NCBI GenBank assembly: GCA_022828595.1 | Contig: JAKGHH010000005.1 | Coordinates: 25,308,193 to 25,372,192 of the forward strand | Source: Nelumbo lutea | Taxonomy: Eukaryota; Streptophyta; Magnoliopsida; Proteales; Nelumbonaceae | Direction of reading: 5' to 3' | Length of the DNA: 64,000 nucleotides | In this document: in pieces, positions 1 to 11,600 of the stretch | Layout: each line of letters opens with the position of its first letter | Numbering within the stretch: the stretch's first letter is position 1 | The notes under the pieces: model-generated | The model's database searches: none | What the model was told of the DNA's origin: nothing | What the model saw: the letters and a program-made list of their open reading frames with translations, nothing else | Position numbers and translations under genes: made by a program

Positions 1-61
1 TTGGGTCACATAAAGGACTCAGAAAACAAAAACAATCTCATGAATTCAACTTACACAGCCC

Positions 62-800
62 TCCAACTGAACCTTCACCAAGGCCATCTCCTCATTGGTA
101 GGGTTCAGAACCTCAACAACTTGTAATGAGTTCAAAAATCCATGTGAGATCTTGGGTCTCCTCGTAATTAAACAAATAAAAACAAAAACACCATAAGTAG
201 AGGAGTAGGAGTGAGAACCATTTGTAGTCTATCTTTCTTCAACAAATTAGTTCTCTTCACGTTCCATTGGTAACCCATGTACCCTCACTTGAACAAATGA
301 GAACTAGTATCGGGAACAGAAGGAGTGAAAAGCATTGCGTGCTCGTACAACCACGACTACAAAAAGCAAACAACCAATAAGTAATGGTCAGTTGAATGGG
401 ATTTATGTAAAGTATAAATAAATAAAAAAGTGAATACTATTAACACTAACCATCAATACAACGCTGCATCCAAATAGGTTTCTGTTGAACAAGGATGCGC
501 CCCTACTCAATCCAGCACCAGCATCGGATACAATCCGGTCATACCACCAACTAGGTAATCATGTACACATTTTCTCAAAGCATGATCACTGATACGTTGT
601 AAATTGTCAACGTATCCAACCCAGAAGGTGCTCACTCTCAAGTTGCCTTGGGGAAACAACACACAATTGAATAAGAACAATATAATCAATTTTACCACTT
701 CCTCAATGTGCTCCTCACCATCCAAGAGAACAATCTTTTTCAGTCTACACCACACCACATCCAACTCGAGTGATTTTCGTCCAATCCAAATGAAGCCATG
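62..800 (-). pseudogene. Decayed transposon-type protein fragment (DUF1985/Ulp1-like, tentative)
   Basis: Reading the minus strand, an open stretch over about 507-800 gives a hydrophobic block followed by LFNCVLFPQGNLRVSTFW and VGYVDNLQRISDHALRKCV. Further down the same strand, near 62-130, is a segment containing VEVLNPTNEEMALV. The order and style resemble the DUF1985 region of plant Ulp1-protease proteins carried by Mutator-like transposons, but this is recognition by eye only. The open 507-764 portion begins with TTG rather than ATG and the pieces are not continuous, so it is not an intact gene. It could also be the decayed 3' part of an ordinary gene lying left of the window. Confidence 0.25.
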
Positions 801-1503
801 AACAATCTCCTACTGAGAAGGCCTTCCAATAGGGCAATAGTATTACCCGATAGGCCAAGCCTCGTTATCAATGCAATCTCATTATCAATGCAACATTGGC
901 CTCGAAAAATTTCACAATCCTTCCACCAACGTAAAACAATACTATTCGAGTCCTAGGATTTTTGTGGATCACTTAGAAGGGACGTTTCCATAGGTATGTG
1001 TGGCAAATCTAAGAAGTGAGCAAAGGGTGTATGTTTGGAGCACTTGTTTGTGCTGCAAATTTAATGGCAAACTATTCACATCTCTCAAAGCCGTTTAGTG
1101 AAACACCTAACCCCAATTTTTGCACTTGCTGTCAATAATTTAACTTCCGTACATTAGCACAAAAGACAATCATCACACAGTATACCATTTCAATTAGATA
1201 TAAGCAATGACAAAAATCAACTATCACTCAATCAAACTGAGAAATCAACTCCCAAATATAAATCATTCAATACAAGGTATTCACCAAACAAATGGTCTGT
1301 ACAGTGCGGTTTGTATAATGCAACAATGTTCCAGTTTGTATTGAACATAGTCCTAGTAACTATTGATTGAATGCCTACTAAAATGGAGCTATTCCAACTC
1401 CGTTCGAGAGACAACACAAAGGATAGTTACAATTGGAAATTAAAACTCCCACATCAACATTAAACAATTCATTCTCAGATAGGTCCTTACCGTACTGAAG
1501 TTA
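801..1503. other. Unassigned 0.7-kb stretch
   Basis: No domain-bearing reading frame, terminal repeat or RNA gene was recognised here. Base composition is ordinary for the window. It may be intergenic sequence or the 5' flank of the degenerate protein fragment on the minus strand. Confidence 0.3.
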
Positions 1504-1516
1504 ATGGGACTAGGGA

Positions 1517-2045
1517 GCGTCTATGAGAATCCTTCCGACGCTCAAAGCCAGGGGAAGAAGGAGACTGAAGATATTTCTGCCGGTAAACAGAGCTTTGACC
1601 TTTCTTCCAACGGTGAACGAATGGTGTCTCCGACGGCCGGTGAACACAGAGGGCCTCTGAGAATCCTTCCAATAGTCGAAACTTGGGGAAGAAGGGATCG
1701 AAGAGATGTCTTCACTTTCTTCTTCATTTTTGTGTTCAAGGGTATAAATCGAGATTCCTTTCAACGACCGGTGAACGGAGGTGAACACAGGGGGGCCTAT
1801 GAGAATCCTTCCAACGTTAAAACACTCGGGAAGGAGGAGAGCGAAGAGGGAATTTCTGAGAATCTTCAAACGTTTGCAAACACAGGTAAAAGTGAGGTTC
1901 CAACTTTGAAAACTGAGGAGGAAGGTGAGCAAATGAAGGGTGCCTCCGATGGCCGGTGAACGAGGAACACAAGGGGCTCTGAGAATCCTTCCACCAACGT
2001 TCAAAAACTCAGGAACAAGAAGAGCGAAGAAATTTCTTCTTCTTC
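1517..2045. repeat. Four-unit degenerate tandem repeat upstream of the acyltransferase gene
   Basis: A block containing GAGAATCCTTCC followed by a purine-rich tract (gggaagaagg, then gagcgaag-like) recurs at about 1526, 1660, 1803 and 1981. Three units are preceded by a GGTGAAC...ACAnnGGG box near 1640, 1782 and 1956. Spacing is roughly 135-180 bp, so units have diverged and gained indels. The array ends about 430 bp before the ATG of the acyltransferase gene, so it may form part of its promoter or 5' UTR, or of a divergent transcript. Open frames through the array exist on both strands but look like by-products of the repeat. Confidence 0.7.
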
Positions 2046-2473
2046 TTCTTTTTTGCATTAAGGGTTATAATGGGAAAACTCACAAAATTTTTCGCTGATG
2101 TATGAGGCAGGTGGAGTTGCTCGTAAATACTGATTTGTTAAGTGGACTCCACGAGATTTCGAATGCCGTACCAGGCTATTCGAGATTTCGTTTTCTGAGG
2201 TGGACCTGCCCGTAAAAACCCCAAAATTTTATTGGCAGTCGCCACGTTCGCCGCTGATGCGAACTCCGTGAGTTAGGCCTTAGGCGTGAGAACTGTACAA
2301 TAGCGACTAGCAAGAGCCGAGAGCCGAGAGGCCAGCCAGTAGCAAATCCGAACTCGGGTTCGGTTCTTGCTAGAAAATGAAATCGAGAGGCACAACTTGC
2401 GAAAGTATAACCTCTTATCGCTGTATCACGGCTTACGGATTCGCCCCTCTTTACGGCAGCTAGCGACTTCGAC

Positions 2474-2682
2474 ATGGGACGGAAGATGGAATGGGCGGGG
2501 CGATCGAGCCACCTAGGAGGGATTCCTCGGAAGCTCGTCTTCATTGCAGTGGGGGCATTCGCCAAGGTGGTTGACACCCTCCTCAACTCTACCTCCGTTC
2601 ACAACGCCGAAACCCTTATTCGTCTAGTCCACTCCCGACCTCCTGGTGTTCCCCTCATCACCGTCAGCAATCACATGTCAAC
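2474..2682 (+). CDS. Acyltransferase gene, exon 1
   Basis: This exon encodes residues 1-69 and two bases of codon 70, from [20 protein letters not shown] to the start of the HX4D motif (VSNHMS). It ends at ...tcaac followed by donor GTCAGG. The break falls inside the catalytic motif: H67 lies here and D72 lies in exon 2. If the donor were read through, the frame would continue only to a stop near 2744. Confidence 0.93.
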
Positions 2683-5600
2683 GTCAGGCGCCCTCTCTCC
2701 CTCAATCTTTTATCGATTATTAATAATCAATAGTTTTGTATTCTGATAACCAAGGTGTTTAACTTTTTGGACTGCATCTGTTGTGTTGTTTATAATTAGC
2801 TAGAAATAACTAATGGATATTGTCTTTGTATCTAGTTGTGTATTTAGACATGGACACTGGTTCAAACGCAATGATTTCATTTTTCCATAGCTTCACAAGT
2901 CGGGTTTATTTACTTGGCCCTTCAAAGTCAGTGGTGGAGTTAAATTCGTAGTCACGGGATCGATTTTGGGAGTCACGCTATTATCTTTAGAATTTTATGG
3001 GATATGACTACATTACTTTACATTGTCTTCCTATAAGAAATCCTGGACTCCAATTGTGACTAATTAGAAATAGTAGCATGAATAATATAATGCTCTGCTC
3101 ACCTATCAAAAAAACTATAATGTTCTGCTTAGTGAAAATAAATCTAGAATGTACTAACATTAAAACAAAATAGGCGTGCGCCTAGAAAAGAATATGAAAA
3201 ACTTACTAATTTTATTATATCAGCACACTAAGAAGCTTCAAGTGATCTGTACGGGAGTGAAATTAGTTATTGGAGTCAATTGCTTGAGTCAGAGGAGTTG
3301 GTCATGACTCGTGGTGGTCTTCCACATTTGGAATCATCACTATGATTTGGCTTCTGCTTCTTGGGAGCAGAGCCGACTCAAGGGAGTCAATGAATCAATT
3401 GGGGAGTTAGCAAGTAATGCATTTTGCTACATTTTATTAAGAGTACTTAGAAAAACTAAGATAAACGTGTGTTTTGGATCCAAATCCATCTCTATTCAGT
3501 TGGAGAGTGTCACAGGTGCTATTTTACTAATGCTTTAGATATATTATTATCTCTTAATTGGTCAGCGAAGGTTCAGTTGACATTTGACAATATTGTGATT
3601 GTTCTTGAAACCCCACTAGAATGTAATGTCCCTCTTGTCTGGAAAGCATGGTTTGTATTTCCTCCTGTCTAACTCCAGGTAATTCTGTTTCCTTGCAGTT
3701 TTCTTTGTTTTCCTACCTCTCAGGTTGCTGATGTTGCTAGTCTTTCTGAACCATCTGAAGGATCTTTTACAGAATACCACAGGAACTGATAGGTTGCCAA
3801 TAACCTTTTCCCTAGGAGAAGGGGAGCTTTTGTTATGGGATGAAAATCCTAGGTGGTTGTCATTGTGAGCTGGATCGTTTAGATGCCCCAATGGGGTCTC
3901 TTGTTAATAAAGTGATGGATGGAGTGGAACTAGATTGCTGATCTTCTGTTGGTGTGAGAACAGACAGACATCCTGCTTATCCCCATGGGTTCCTTAATGT
4001 TGCAGGTATCTGATAGTCCCCAATGTTTGGCTTCAATATCTAACTGGTTAGGTTCTGCTAGTCCCTGTGTGATCCCACTCCCTGCCCACCCCATTAGTGA
4101 GATGACTGCTAGTAATGAGTATCCTGGTGCCCTTGCGCAACCAATTCCTATTCCTAACCTTTTTCCTGCATTACACTATGGACCATGTCTTGGCCTTATT
4201 CTTGAATGTGCCATTGGGTTGTGGTTGGAAAAGGAGAATAAGACATTCTCCAGATATGGGTTCTTCTAGTAAAGTAAGAAAAAAAAGGAGAAATTTCTGA
4301 AGTGGAGGAGTGGATTGTGTATGACAGAGAGGAGGGTTCAATGAGGGAGAGAATGTGGGGGCTCTAGGTTGTAGTTATTCGAGGATGTTGGTGTTCTAAT
4401 TTGTGGCCTATGAGTTTTTTTTTTGATGAATAACATAATTTTTTATCAAGAGAAAATATAGGTGTACATCATGAGTCTTTCTGTGCATATCTGTACAGCC
4501 TAAGAGGGTACAGCCCTTGCTAACCCTCCCCTGTACATTTTAAATTTTACAATTGAGCCCAAAATAATTGTCTCCTATGGCCTATGAGAATTGTTAATTG
4601 GAAATTTGGAATGTGGGAGGGTCAGAAGGTTGGATTGGGGAGCGCTTGCAAGAGAAGAGCTATCAAGGCTTCCCTACAATGTTTGCAACCTATTGTTGAA
4701 CTATACAGATGGATCTGTTGGCCTGTCACATGGAGACAAAGGCGGGTCCATTTTACCCCAAACACAGTAAGTTTGAGACTCTTCTAGGTAAATGGCTATG
4801 GAGATTTCCTCGTGAGGAAATAGACTTCAGCATAGGGTCATTGAAAGCATTTGTGGTGTAATAGACAATGGTTGGGATGCAAAATTAGCTTCTGATGCAG
4901 CTTCAAACTCGCCTGGAAAGTAATCATTGAGGTATTGCCTATTTTTCTTAATTTCATTCATTTTGGTGTTGGGTGTGGAAATAAGGTCTTATTTTGGAAA
5001 GATCTTTGGCTTGGGACCAGCCCTTAATTGCAATTTCCTGACCTTTACTTGTTAATCTTAAGGCTGAACCTGAAGCGAGGGCTAGAGTGTCATTACAATT
5101 CGGGATAAATTGGGGGCTTGAGAGATAATGAATGTGATTCCCTCCTCATGCTTTCAAACTTGGAGATGGTTTACTTGGATCAAAATGGTTTTGATAATGG
5201 GTAGAATTTGGCATCCAGCCCATGATGGCTTGTTTTCTTGTGCCTCCTTTTTTAATCTACTGACCCTTTGTGAGAGAAATCTGGTGGGGGTAAAATACCT
5301 TGTGAGAGAAATCTGGTGCAAATGAATACTTCATAAAGTACATGCTCTTTGTTGGGAGATGTTCCTAGGGAAGGTAAACACTTGTGATGTGCTACTGAAA
5401 AGAAGGCCAAATAGTTGCCTTTCTCCTTGTGTTTGTCCTTTGTAAGGCTTGTGGTGAAACCCTCCCTCACTTACTAATCTTTTGTTCCTTTGTATCTTAT
5501 ATTTGGAATTACTTTTTTTCTCTCTTTGGTTGCAAATGTGTCTCCCCACAAGATGTAGTGAGTTTTGTTAAGCTCCAATTTCCTAAGGCAACAAAAGAAA

Positions 5601-8600
5601 AGGGGAAAGTGTATATGGAAGGCAGTAAGAGCAACCTTGGTTTGGTCTATATGGGAAGAAAGAAATCAAAGGATATTCAATAAAAAAAGTAAGTCAAAAG
5701 AGGAAGTGATTGAAGCCATAAAAATTAGATCTGCACACTGGGTTAAAACTTTGGAACTATTCAGGGATGTTTCTACAGATGACATATTAAGAAATTGGAG
5801 AGAAGTGGCTCAATCAGAAACATATAAAGAAAGTGCAATAATGGAATGGAAACCACCAAGAGTACATAAGTTAAAACTAAACTTCGATGGCAGCTCATTT
5901 GGTAATTCAAGAAGAGCATGAATAGGGGGGTTTTTTGGAATCATCAAGGAGTAGTAGTGGCGTTGTTCTCAGGACCAATTGGATTTTGGCTCGATTCAAC
6001 TTGAAACTTTGGCTTTTCTGCAGGGCTTGAAACTTGCCAAGAAGTTAGGAGCAAGAGAACTGGAAATTGAAGGGGATTCACTACTGGTCATAACTTGGGA
6101 AAAGCAAAGTGAATTGGTGCCTTGGAAATTCAGATTTATTTTTAGACAAATTGACCTACTTGCAAGGAAATTTAATTCTAGTTTTGGTTGGGTGAAAAGG
6201 GAAGCAAACGGGTTGGCCAATGTGCTAGCAAAGTAGGGGGTTGATATACCCATTTTATTTTGGGCAATGATGTAATCTATTGTAACTTGGGTCACATATA
6301 TGATGGGTTGCCCTTGTACTATAACTAATAAATAGTATTAATAATTTAATAAATAAATTTTCTTTGCTGATAAAAACAATGTCATGTAGAAGTGTCCTCA
6401 AGAGGAAACAAATTAAGGAAAGGGTAAAGTAACCAATACCGAGAGGAAACAATGGGTGACGAAGGATTCAGGGTGGTTGGGGTCTGGAGACAAGTAGTAG
6501 AGGTTGAAGCAAAAAAATTCCTTTTTGAAGAATGGAGGAATGTTGGCCACTGGTTGTTGAAGGAAGGGAGGGAAAGAGAGATATAGTGATCCTAGAAGAA
6601 GATGTAGTTCTTTGGTTGAAGGGTTTTTTTGAGAGAGTAGTATTCTCTCTCAAACAGGTTGGATGAAAGAGCCAATTGACGGTAGCTAGGAAGAACGGAT
6701 GCTGGTTGGGGGGTGTTTGCAGACAAACTACAAGACTTCTTGCTTCTTATTGAGAAAAGAAAAGATGAAAGGAAGATAAAGGATATAGAAGAGGCATATG
6801 AAAAATATTGGTTCGGAATCTAAATCGGATACAAATAAAGAAGAAGTTATCTTAATTGCTGTTAAAATGAGACAACTCGAGATAACTATTATTAACTAGG
6901 ATCACTAGAACTCTGGGAGGGTTCCTAGAAAGCTTTGACACATATGATCTACATGCGGTGAACATTAGAGTATTTGGTGTAAAACTAGAGGATGTTTCAA
7001 AATCATTGGCTATCCTCGTTGAGGGACTGTGGGGGAAGATTTGGTTGCTAACAGAAGTTGAAGCTTCCCTTTGGAATGTTTGTCGCAAGGAGGAAGACGA
7101 TGCTAAGTTGGCTAATGCAAGCTTACATGGAGGAAGTAGGGAGGATGTTGGTTGGACCTTCAATCTCTGAATTGGTTGAGAGGGGGGCTTTGTTTGATGT
7201 GATCAAGGGTGGGACCCACCTCCATCTGAACAAGGGAAGCAAAAAGCTCTAACTGACCCAATTTAGCTTAACTTGGGTTGGTTGGGGTTGAACCAAACCA
7301 CTTCATGTGACAACTTAAGTAGTCATGTGAGTTGGGTTTCAAATGGCTTGTTGGGAGGCAATTATGTTGGTCTATTTTCTTCTTCAAAATCACTTCAACA
7401 GTTTGAAGGTCGAAAGGGCCCGAGTAAATAGAACACCTCAAAACAAAATTTTCAATGGATCTCTTAATTAATCCCAAAGAAGGGGATTGAGGTAGGTTGA
7501 CAGAGGATCACTCAAACCCAAGATACACCAGGGTTCGAAGGGAGGAGAATGAGGAGGAAGATGGTGGCTGGTTACACTGTGATTCATTAGAGGATGAAGT
7601 TGAAACATTCTTGGAGTTTGAAAACGAGAGCCTGGGTGAGGATACAGAGGAAAAAGAGGTGTTGGAAGATACAATTAACACAACCATTCTCTTTGCTAAG
7701 GAACTTGCAGATTTTACAACTATTCTAAGGCCTTCTGTAGAAGTTGGGGTTTGAACAAAATTGAGTGCATGTTGGATACTAGGGGGAAAGATCAAACACT
7801 AGATAGAGGAATATCAAGCCTAGATCTGAACAATGGGTAGGATGTCCATAAGGGTTTAGTGGATGACCACCAGAAGTCTCACAAGGATACTACAGGCACG
7901 GATGAACTACAGAAAAGCGGGAGTAAATGCGAGTGTGATCTAAATACAGGAAGTTCCTTGCAAAAGACCTTCCTGGTGATGAACTGTGAAACCCAACCTT
8001 CATAGCTGTGTAAAAATGTTGTTATTTGTCATCCGGTTAATGGGTCTCCCTTGGATCCATGCCCAGGTATGTTTGTGGATTCGGTTTTGGGTACTGACCT
8101 TTGCTCTTTTCCTGATGTTTGTATCCCAGATTCCTTAACAGTCTTCAAGTCGCTTGCCTACATGTTGGAAGCCAAAGGAGGAGCTTTTGAAATGGAGGTT
8201 CAAGAGGGGAGAGAGTCTGGAATTTAATAGTGGAAGAGCTCTACGAGTTGAGAAGAGCAGAATTGGACAAGGAGAAGAAAACTGAAAGCAAGGAAAACCA
8301 GCACCCGGTGTTTAGGGGTAGGGTAGAATCTGAGAGGAGGGAGGGCGGTAAAGAGAGAGAAAAAGAGAATTTTGAAACAGATGGAGGAGGAGTAGATTCA
8401 CTTGCTGACTTTATAGGAAATTAGGATGTAAAATAAAGGACCACAATGAACTAAAAGTGCATTTAAAGATTAAAAAAGAGGAAGGGAAGCTTAGAAAAAG
8501 GAAGTTAAGTGAAGCTGAGAGGTTGAGCTTGGATGTGGAAGGGGGGACAAAGAGTTTAGTGAAAGGGAGGGAAGGGGTAGGAAAGTGGGTAGTTAGGAGG

Positions 8601-11600
8601 AGTAGAGGGTAGGGGGCAGGTTAACTTGGAAAAATGAAGATTGTGAGAGGCTTTGGAAATGTAAGGGAGAGGGCTCTAATAAGGGATGTCCTAAGGAAAG
8701 AAGACCTGGATATCTTTTCTAATTCAGGAATCTAAGCTTACAACTTTTGACAATAGGTGGGCTAGAAGTGTGTGGAGAGCAAGTGGTCTTAGATGGGCAA
8801 TGAGCCCTTCCTAGGCTACTCTAGGGATGGTAACATTGTGGAAGGATGAGGTTGCGGAGTGAATTGAAGAATTGGTTGGAAGATTTTTAGTCTTTGTCAA
8901 AGTTAAACAAATGGCTAATGGGTATGAGTGGGTTTTGACTAATGCTTATGGCCCTAATGGTTATAGAGAAAGAAATGAATTGTGGGAAGAGTTGGGTGAT
9001 ATTAGATTTATTTGGGAAGGACCATGGTGTTTAGGAGGGGATTTCAATGTAATTTGCTTCAGCGAAGTGTCTAATAATGTGAGGCAAAGAACTACCAATA
9101 TGATGAGATTTAATGAGTTCATAGTTTTTTTGAGCTTAAAGAATTGAATATTTTACATAATAGCTTCACTTGGTCCAATCTCTAGGCTGCACCAATTTGT
9201 TCAAAATTAGATAGATTCCTTTTCATGACATATTGGAAGCATTGGGGAAATTTGGTGTTAAGGGCTTTTCCTAGAGTAACCTTAGATCATTGGCCAACAT
9301 CTATAAATAAGCATGAGCAGTGATTTAAAAGGCACGCCTCTAGGCACACAGGCGAGGCACATTTCAGGGTATGCGCCTCGCCTAGGTCCTAGGCACAGCC
9401 CTTTTAAAAGCACCTAGGCGTGTGCCTGATGCGCCTTGCGCCTCAGCTTAGGCATGCGCCTTTTGAAAATTTGGTGCTTTTTTGCTTTTTTTTTTTTGAA
9501 CATAACGGTTGGGTTGGGGGCTCCACCCTCAGACCAACATGCTACGCCCCTCGAGGCAAGCCCAAACATTCACTCGCTCACTGAAGCTCTGAGAACCCCC
9601 CAATTTGGTAATGTTGTTCATTCATTCATCCTAATAAAATGCAGTCTTAAAAAGCAATAAAAACTATAAAATCATTATTTTTTTGTGTGAAAACTAAGAA
9701 TTTAAGACCTAACATGGACTTGTTTGGGCTTGCCTCGAGGGGCGTGGCACAAAGGCGGCTCGTAGAATCAGGATTGTAATATTTTTTACATTACATTAGC
9801 TATGTGAAGTACTGCAATTGAGTGAAAAAAGAGATTAGAGGTTTTACATGCTTGAAAATGTTTTATATATTTGATTTTATTTTTAAATTCTCATTTGAAT
9901 ATGCTTTACATCTTATGTTTATGTATTTTAATTTTAGGTAATAGGTTTTTTAAAACATTATTTTAAAATTTAATTTTATGTTTTTTAATAATATTATGTT
10001 TAATATTTTTTGAATTTTCTGATTTTTTTTTTATTTTTTAGCATTTTTTTTGTATTTTTGCGCCTTGCTTCAAAAAGGCACACGCCTCACCTTGCGCATT
10101 AGGTGCAAATTGACCCCTGTGCCTTGTGCTTTTAAAACACAGAATGTGAGATTGGAAACAGAGGATCATTACCTTTTAGATTTAAGAATGTGGTTACATC
10201 ATCTAGGGTTTAGGGAGAAAGTAAAGGAGTGTAACCTAAGGGCTAATTGGGAGGGAATGAAATTCCATTGGAAGTTAAAAGAGTTGAAAATTAAAATCAA
10301 GGAATGGAATATTCAGCATTTGGGGAGAATAGAAGAAAGAAAAGATGAGGTGATCAGTCAGATTAAGGTGTTGGATGCAAAGGAAGAAGAAAGATCCGAA
10401 AGGGATAAGGAGATAAGGTGAGAGTTGAGGAAGAAATTGGAGGGTATTCTTAATTGTCACACATGTTCTATGGGGTACTCACTCCCCGGTTGTATCACAT
10501 TTTGTATATTATTGTCTATTTAATGAAAATTTCTGTCACCTATAAAAAAAAAGAAATTAGTTGGAGGAAAAAGTCTAGACACAATAAGGAAGGAGACAAT
10601 AATACAAAATCCTTTCATGCTTTAGCAAATGGTAGGAGAAAGAAAAATCTCATTTCTAAGCTTGTGATTGGTGGTACTTTGGTAACTCAACAGGATGAGA
10701 TTGTAGGGGCTTTTGTGGATCACTTCAAATATATTTTTAGGTGACTCCCGAATGATAGATTACGACTTGATGGCTTGGATTGGCTTAAGCTCCCTGAAGA
10801 TCTGAAGGTTTGGCTAGAAAGGAATTTTGATTTGTAAGGGATAAGGGAAGCAATTTTCTTTATGGATAGATCTAAATCTCATGGTTCGAATGGTTTCATA
10901 ATGGCTTTTTACCAGGACTATTGGGAGATACTTAAGGATGATATCTAAAAGGTGTTCATTGAATTTTTTGAAAGAGAGGTGATTAATTTGGGTTTGAACT
11001 CTACTTTCATTGCTTTAATCCCAAAAAAGGTTGGAGCTTGTCACCTTAGGGAATTTAGACCTATCAGTTTTGTAAATAGCCTTTATAAAACCATGAGATA
11101 AAAATTCCCTGGTCTCCTCAACCATCCTTTTGGCCAACCACCAAGTGTTGTACAATTTTAACTTCCATAGAGCCTTAAGAGATTCTGAAAATTCAGACAT
11201 TTCCCGTCTCCTCTCCACAATCTCAGAAGTCTTCCTTTCTTCCTCATCTCAAGACAAGCTAATTTGGTCCCTCACCCCTTCAGGCCAGTTATCGTCTAGC
11301 TCCTACTTTCAAAAGTTAATAGAGGAACCAAAATCTAGTTTTTGGGGGATCCTCTTGTACTGTTATCTCATCTTTAATAAAATTACCTTTTTTTCCCCAA
11401 AAGAAAAAAGTTGATAGAGGATGCACTTCCCAGCCTTCCCAGACAAAAGGATTTGGTTCTCCTTTGTTCCCCCAAAGTTGCTTTCTTTGTTTGGGAGGCA
11501 GCCTGTAGCAAGCTGAACACTTGTGACATTTTACAGAAGAAGTTTTTGGAAAGGAGATATATCTCCTCCAATGTTTGCTTCATGTGCTTTGAGAATGGAG

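Larger units (their letters stand above)
3900..6376 (+). mobile_element. LINE A, L1-type with RNase H, internally deleted
   Basis: This is a plus-strand LINE in intron 1. The endonuclease start is recognisable at 4584 (MRIVNWK, compare MKIISWN in LINE E) with CKRRAIK. The reverse transcriptase body is missing. The zf-RVT region follows at about 5200-5560 ([14 protein letters not shown], then [17 protein letters not shown]), then [12 protein letters not shown] at 5660 and RNase H to 6236. The 3' end is AT-rich, finishing near ctttgctgataaaa at 6376. The left boundary is uncertain. Many stops and shifts mean it is long dead. Confidence 0.72.
8634..10448 (+). pseudogene. LINE B endonuclease domain, split by the foldback element
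   Basis: The frame starts at ATG 8634, with [18 protein letters not shown] followed by QESK. The best-kept part is 8930-9110 ([20 protein letters not shown], then [14 protein letters not shown]), which carries the Tyr and D-x-N positions of AP-endonuclease-like LINE nucleases. The remainder resumes at 10141 after the foldback and runs to [19 protein letters not shown]. Several frameshifts are present. Confidence 0.75.

Noticed and set aside
1504..1959. 151-codon plus frame and 182-codon minus frame near the window start as genes
   Set aside because: Both run through the degenerate tandem repeat, resemble no family, and the open length is explained by the repeat.
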